Shown piece by piece: positions 62,240 through 64,000 of a stretch of DNA of 64,000 nt. Position 1 is the first letter of the stretch; each line of letters begins with the position of its first letter. The notes beneath the pieces were generated by a model. It did not search any database and was not told the origin of the DNA. It worked only from the letters and a program-made list of their open reading frames with translations. The stretch spans positions 1 to 64,000 of the forward strand of contig CAYUAP010000008.1 in the NCBI GenBank assembly GCA_964442735.1, given 5' to 3'. Both the position numbers and the translations under genes were made by a program. The DNA is from JAUNBG01 sp964442735. GTDB lineage: Bacteria > Planctomycetota > Planctomycetia > Pirellulales > Thermoguttaceae.

Positions 62240-62677
62240 ATGAGCGAAGTAAATGTCAAAATATCCACCTGGGTTCAAGACGAGGTTTTTCCGAGTATCT
62301 ATGGCCGTGGTACGGAATTGGTAGAAGAATTGTTAAAAGTCATGGAGGCCAAAAGCTGGCCTTCAAAAGACATTTTTGCGGTTCAAATGGCTTTGGTCGA
62401 ATCGATTACAAACGCGATAGACCATGGTAACCATTGTAATCCGGAAAAAAATGTTACCGTTCGTTGTTCTGTTTCAGATTCACTGGTTCGTGTTTCTGTA
62501 AAAGACGAAGGACCTGGTTTTAACGAAAAAGCAGTTCCGGACCCACGTAATAAAGAGAACATCGATATACCAAGTGGACGGGGAGTCCTTTTGATTCACG
62601 GATTCATGACCAAGGTCTGGTTCAACGATAGTGGTAATGAAGTGTTTATGGAAAAAGTACGTTCAACCGAAGTCTAA
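62240..62677 (+). CDS. RsbW/SpoIIAB-like serine kinase (HATPase domain)
   Basis: The 145-residue protein is a GHKL ATPase of the anti-sigma kinase type: N box ALVESITNAIDHGNH, G1 box VKDEGPGFNEKAVPD, and G2 box PSGRGVLLIHGFMTKV. It has no membrane or sensory part. Such kinases phosphorylate a STAS antagonist and bind a sigma factor, which matches its neighbour at 61754. Alternatively it may act on a different output, as in partner switches that control diguanylate cyclases or secretion. GGGAG at 62226 and the ATG at 62240 define the start. Confidence 0.88.
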   Translation: MSEVNVKISTWVQDEVFPSIYGRGTELVEELLKVMEAKSWPSKDIFAVQMALVESITNAIDHGNHCNPEKNVTVRCSVSDSLVRVSVKDEGPGFNEKAVPDPRNKENIDIPSGRGVLLIHGFMTKVWFNDSGNEVFMEKVRSTEV

Positions 62678-62794
62678 AACCTGTTGTTCTATATTGTTGC
62701 AGGGATATTCTGAAACATTCAGGAAATGCAGATGGTTTATTTGCTTCTCCTTTTATTATATCGCTTAAAAACTGCAACAATAGAGAAAAAGAAC

Positions 62795-63781
62795 ATGAAG
62801 GTAGCTGTATTCAGTACAAAAGAGTACGATCGTCATTTTTTGGAAGAGGCCAACGATGGTCATTTCGAGTTAATTTTCTATTCAGCCCGACTTGAAGAAT
62901 CGACTTGTCGTTTGGCAGAACATTTTCCTGTAGTATGTACTTTTGTCAATGATCGACTGGACGCGGATATTCTGTTGCGTCTTTTTAGTGGTGGAACACG
63001 TATGCTGGCATTACGATGTGCCGGTTATAATAATATTGATCTCTATTCCGTCAAACATTTAGGTCTAATAGTTGCCCGTGTTCCGGCGTATGCTCCTGAT
63101 TCCATTTCCGAATTTACGATTGGATTGATCCTGGCTCTTGCCCGAAAAATTTGTAAAGGCTGGTTACGTACTAAAGAGGGTAATTTTTCATTGGAAGGAC
63201 TTCTCGGATATAATATTTGTACTCGAACAGTCGGTATTATCGGAACAGGAAAGATCGGTTCTTTAACGGCCAAAGGTCTTCTAGGATTAGGATGTACTAT
63301 TTTGGCAAATGACAAGTATAAAAACGAGGATCTTGAAAAACTGGGTATTGTCTATGTCGATCGGCATGAAATTTTCTCCCAATGTGACATTATCTCTTTA
63401 CACTGTCCACTGACGACGGAAACAAAACATTTGATAAACGATGCGTCTATAGATCAAATGCGTTGGAATGTTATGTTAATCAATACCAGTCGTGGCGGTT
63501 TAGTCGATACGGAAGCTGTTATACGTGGTTTAAAAAATGGGAAAATCGGAGCGTTGGCTCTGGATGTTTACGAAGAAGAAGCTAATTTCTTTTTTGAGGA
63601 TTATTCCGATAAAATCATTCAAGATGATGTGTTGGTCCGTATTTTAGGTTTTCCCAACGTTATCGTTACCGGACACCAGGCCTTTTTTACGACAGAAGCC
63701 ATGCGTGCCATTGCACGTCAAACAATTGACAATATACGAGCCTTCGAAGAAGAACGCGTTCCGACCGGTGTTATCCAATAA
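62795..63781 (+). CDS. ldhA: D-lactate dehydrogenase (fermentative, LdhA type)
   Basis: This NADH-dependent enzyme reduces pyruvate to D-lactate. From the ATG at 62795 (KVAVFSTKEYDRHFLEEAN) the 328-residue product aligns in motif order with E. coli LdhA: ALRCAGYNNIDL, NAD motif GIIGTGKIGSLTAKG, LHCPLTTETKHLIND with the catalytic His region later at VTGHQAFFTTEA, and NTSRGGLVDTEAV. The open frame extends 23 codons upstream with a hydrophobic stretch (VYLLLLLLY), but homologues start at KVAVFSTK and AGAGAAAAAG is nearby. It suggests fermentative or low-oxygen growth. It is preceded by the partner-switch genes, with no clear link. Confidence 0.93.
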   Translation: MKVAVFSTKEYDRHFLEEANDGHFELIFYSARLEESTCRLAEHFPVVCTFVNDRLDADILLRLFSGGTRMLALRCAGYNNIDLYSVKHLGLIVARVPAYAPDSISEFTIGLILALARKICKGWLRTKEGNFSLEGLLGYNICTRTVGIIGTGKIGSLTAKGLLGLGCTILANDKYKNEDLEKLGIVYVDRHEIFSQCDIISLHCPLTTETKHLINDASIDQMRWNVMLINTSRGGLVDTEAVIRGLKNGKIGALALDVYEEEANFFFEDYSDKIIQDDVLVRILGFPNVIVTGHQAFFTTEAMRAIARQTIDNIRAFEEERVPTGVIQ

Positions 63782-63851
63782 CGAAATACCGTTAAAATTA
63801 GGAAATTTATACAGTTTATTTAAAATAGGGGGAAAAAATAAAATTAATTGC

Positions 63852-63879
63852 TTGACATTCTATTTTCTCCAATTAGAAT
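63852..63879 (+). promoter_or_regulatory. Candidate sigma-70 promoter at the window's right end
   Basis: TTGACA (63852-63857, perfect) and TAGAAT (63874-63879) are 16 bp apart, pointing right, toward whatever begins after 64000. The rest of 63782-64000 is AT-rich without a gene. Confidence 0.5.
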
Positions 63880-64000
63880 AGGTAATATAAAATCTTGATT
63901 TATATATTTCAAGATTAAAATTTTGTAGTTTTTGATTATTTACCCTATGGAAAAAGTCGATTGTTCATTATATCGATTTTTACCAACGTTAAACGATTTT

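Noticed and set aside
1..64000. tRNA, rRNA or prophage genes
   Set aside because: Intergenic stretches were read for tRNA-like T-loop motifs and rRNA signatures, and coding regions for phage structural genes or integrases. None was convincing; a covariance search was not possible here.

Overview
The window looks like part of a chromosome from a low-GC, probably host- or sediment-associated member of the Planctomycetota. The evidence is the content. There is a surface protease carrying the planctomycete N-terminal motif FEELEDRTLLA. Several Tat-exported Gfo/Idh/MocA, TIM-barrel and dihydrodipicolinate-synthase-like proteins are present. Two large diheme proteins resemble the hydrazine-synthase alpha family. 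There is also a sulfotransferase, a PQQ-type propeller and a PurS-PurL fusion. No rRNA, tRNA, phage or CRISPR array was recognised. Two runs of exactly 100 N show that this is a draft scaffold, and both sit inside repeats.

Layout. 1-4.8 kb: a minus-strand operon tyrA-purL-purQ with overlapping genes. 5.1-11 kb: an S8 protease with three fibronectin-like domains, then a VTC-type polyphosphate polymerase, a DUF4956 membrane protein and a CotH-family kinase with a collagen-like decapeptide repeat. 11-11.8 kb: a 154-bp tandem array. 11.8-18.4 kb: sulfotransferase, thioredoxin-like lipoprotein, mfd and ispE. 18.7-30 kb: the first diheme propeller protein, a sugar transporter, a repeat-filled gap, an FGGY kinase and a 1243-residue secreted putative glycosidase. 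30.4-43.7 kb: a broken RyR-domain gene, a secreted glycosidase, a DUF4261 protein, two Tat enzymes, queG, a radical SAM protein, folD, an Rpn-type nuclease with a partial duplicate, and an agmatinase-family gene. 43.7-55.4 kb: a beta-hydroxyacid dehydrogenase, a peroxiredoxin behind a perfect palindrome, a TIM-barrel Tat protein, a PQQ propeller and the second diheme protein. 55.7-63.8 kb: ileS, purN, a TPR-response regulator pair, a STAS/HATPase pair resembling a partner-switching module, and ldhA.

The most striking non-genic structure is two families of short dispersed repeats with terminal inverted repeats. Family 1 is about 107-141 bp, with TATACT...CGTTATAA ends, internal hairpins and a TA target duplication that can be read directly from an empty paralogous site. 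Family 2 is about 200-270 bp, with GTAACCATTCACG...CGTGAATGGTTAC ends. Both have spawned local tandem arrays. Minisatellites with units of 10-30 bp are common in gaps and inside genes (GEKR, Gly-Pro and Asp-Ser repeats), which suggests a genome tolerant of slippage and miniature-element spread.

The most system-like gene groups are the VTC/DUF4956/CotH cluster, which may be a surface phosphate-polymer or protein-phosphorylation module, and the STAS/HATPase/atypical response regulator/TPR cluster. All functional calls rest on reading motifs by eye; no database search was run.
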